Origin: Rhizobiaceae bacterium
GTDB taxonomy: Bacteria > Pseudomonadota > Alphaproteobacteria > Rhizobiales > Rhizobiaceae
DNA: 43,207 nucleotides
NCBI GenBank assembly: GCA_030065115.1
Contig: JASJDO010000013.1
Span: 1-43,207, forward strand
Reading direction: 5' to 3'
The notes below the pieces were generated by a model. The model saw only the letters and a list, made by a program, of their open reading frames with translations, had not been told where the DNA came from and did no database searches. Positions 42,653 through 43,207 of the stretch are shown here, one piece after another (within the stretch, counting starts at the first letter, position 1; each line of letters opens with the position of its first letter). A program made the translations under genes and the position numbers.

Positions 42653-43027
42653 ATGATCCAATCCCCCGGCTGGCTTTACGTCCCCTACATCGCCAATATT
42701 ATTATTCTTGTGCCTGTATGCTGGTCGCTGTTTTTCAGTGGCGGAACAATTGGTGTATTTGAAGGAAAAATCGCAGATTCTGAAGGTTTGCGCCTATTGG
42801 TAGCAAGCCTCTATCTTGCAATTCTTGTAGCGTCCATATGCGGGCTATTCTTGCCCGCATTCTTCGCGCCGCTGATACTGATACAGATTTTCTACAAAAC
42901 CTGCTGGTTACTGGTTTTTATCTGGCCACTTGTTCAAAGCGGACAGACAATCCCGTCAGGAATCTCGTTATCGTTTCTAATGATCATTATCACCTATCCA
43001 ATATTCTTCTGGTTGGCGCTTAAATAA
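42653..43027 (+). CDS. Four-helix membrane protein, unrecognised
   Basis: A 124-residue hydrophobic protein with four predicted membrane helices: YVPYIANIIILVPVCWSLFF, LLVASLYLAILVASICGLFL, FFAPLILIQIFYKTCWLLVF and SLSFLMIIITYPIFFWLALK. No domain is recognised. AGAGGAG lies six bases before the ATG, a strong ribosome site. It is 32 bases after the lysR stop, so probably in one transcript with it. The remaining 180 bases to the window edge are AT-rich; only a possible partial frame at 43140 was seen there. Confidence 0.78.
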   Translation: MIQSPGWLYVPYIANIIILVPVCWSLFFSGGTIGVFEGKIADSEGLRLLVASLYLAILVASICGLFLPAFFAPLILIQIFYKTCWLLVFIWPLVQSGQTIPSGISLSFLMIIITYPIFFWLALK

Positions 43028-43139
43028 AGAATAGAGTCAATCGCAATCATTACCTCAGAATATTGCTTTTTGGGAAGATGAAATGTGTTTGAATTTTCAA
43101 CCTGCTTTACAAACACTCCACAAGAGTAAATTATGAATA

Positions 43140-43207
43140 ATGCTAAAAATAATATTCATATTTTTCTCCATGATAACTTCTGTGCTTTTGCTTCCTTGGA
43201 ATGAAAG
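43140..43207 (+). CDS. Possible start of a gene with an N-terminal signal or membrane segment (partial)
   Basis: ATG at 43140 opens a frame that reaches the window edge: MLKIIFIFFSMITSVLLLPW then Asn-Glu. A Lys followed by a hydrophobic run looks like a signal peptide or membrane anchor. No clear ribosome site is visible (CAAGAG about 15 bases upstream). Too short to be sure; the region 43028-43139 shows nothing else. Confidence 0.25.
   Translation, partial: MLKIIFIFFSMITSVLLLPWNE

Noticed and set aside
1-43207. CRISPR arrays, insertion sequences, prophage, rRNA, riboswitches
   Set aside because: No regularly spaced repeats, transposase or phage genes, rRNA-like stretches or recognisable riboswitch cores were seen on reading the window.

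Overview
The window reads as an ordinary, gene-dense chromosomal segment of an alphaproteobacterium. It is most likely in the Hyphomicrobiales (Rhizobiales), perhaps one of the marine genera with moderate GC. This rests on gene content and order recalled from the group: a CenR-type regulator near xthA/lolA/ftsK; ornithine-lipid olsB beside mutS; hemC-hemD-mitofilin-hemY divergent from tsaD-gpsA; nth beside a DUF2244 gene and an EI24/CysZ gene; dapB-gpmA. Two sites also fit: a GAAC-N7-GAAC LexA box and a TTAA-N7-TTAA CtrA box. No species name can be supported, and base composition was not computed. I saw no rRNA, CRISPR, insertion sequence or prophage. The only RNA gene found is tRNA-Gly(GCC).

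Layout. 1-442: start of an L,D-transpeptidase gene cut by the window edge, divergent from cenR and a cyclic-nucleotide-binding protein gene (605-1790). 1805-7093, minus strand: tesB, ftsK (CtrA box upstream), lolA, xthA. 7225-8466: a ubiquinone-type flavin hydroxylase. 8463-10955, minus: ProXp-ala deacylase, CnoX chaperedoxin, LON-domain protein, Trm112-like protein. 11105-11977: tRNA-Gly, slyX, MOSC protein. 12044-16125, plus: a coupled run of ABC exporter, dapB, gpmA and two hotdog thioesterases. 16151-20196: Ada-like methyltransferase, DUF2244 protein, nth, CysZ-like protein, adenosine kinase. 20228-26293, minus: hybrid histidine kinase, olsB, mutS. 26406-27935, minus: comM, divergent from a membrane class III cyclase (28101-29456) and an aminotransferase (29475-30638). 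30647-35746, minus: hemC, hemD, a Mic60/mitofilin homologue and a HemY-type TPR protein. 35809-41172, plus: tsaD, gpsA, EVE-domain protein, YcaQ/AlkX-type glycosylase, DUF1761 protein, an iodotyrosine-deiodinase-like flavoprotein and a GNAT acetyltransferase. 41169-43027: a 47-residue microprotein and a small membrane protein, divergent from a LysR regulator followed by another small membrane protein.

How the genes work together. DNA repair is well represented: xthA, nth, mutS, the ada-like gene, an AlkX-type glycosylase and SOS-boxed comM. Envelope and division genes include ftsK, lolA, olsB, cenR, the L,D-transpeptidase and Mic60. Tight coupling is common, with ATGA, TTGA and TAATG junctions, and three convergent pairs overlap by four palindromic bases. 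Most of the window is core genome, and I see no obvious defence or mobile island. The observations most worth a second look are the deiodinase-like active-site triad, the LexA and CtrA boxes, a 21-bp palindrome upstream of mic60, the EVE-glycosylase coupling, the variant cyclase catalytic site and the unannotated microprotein module.
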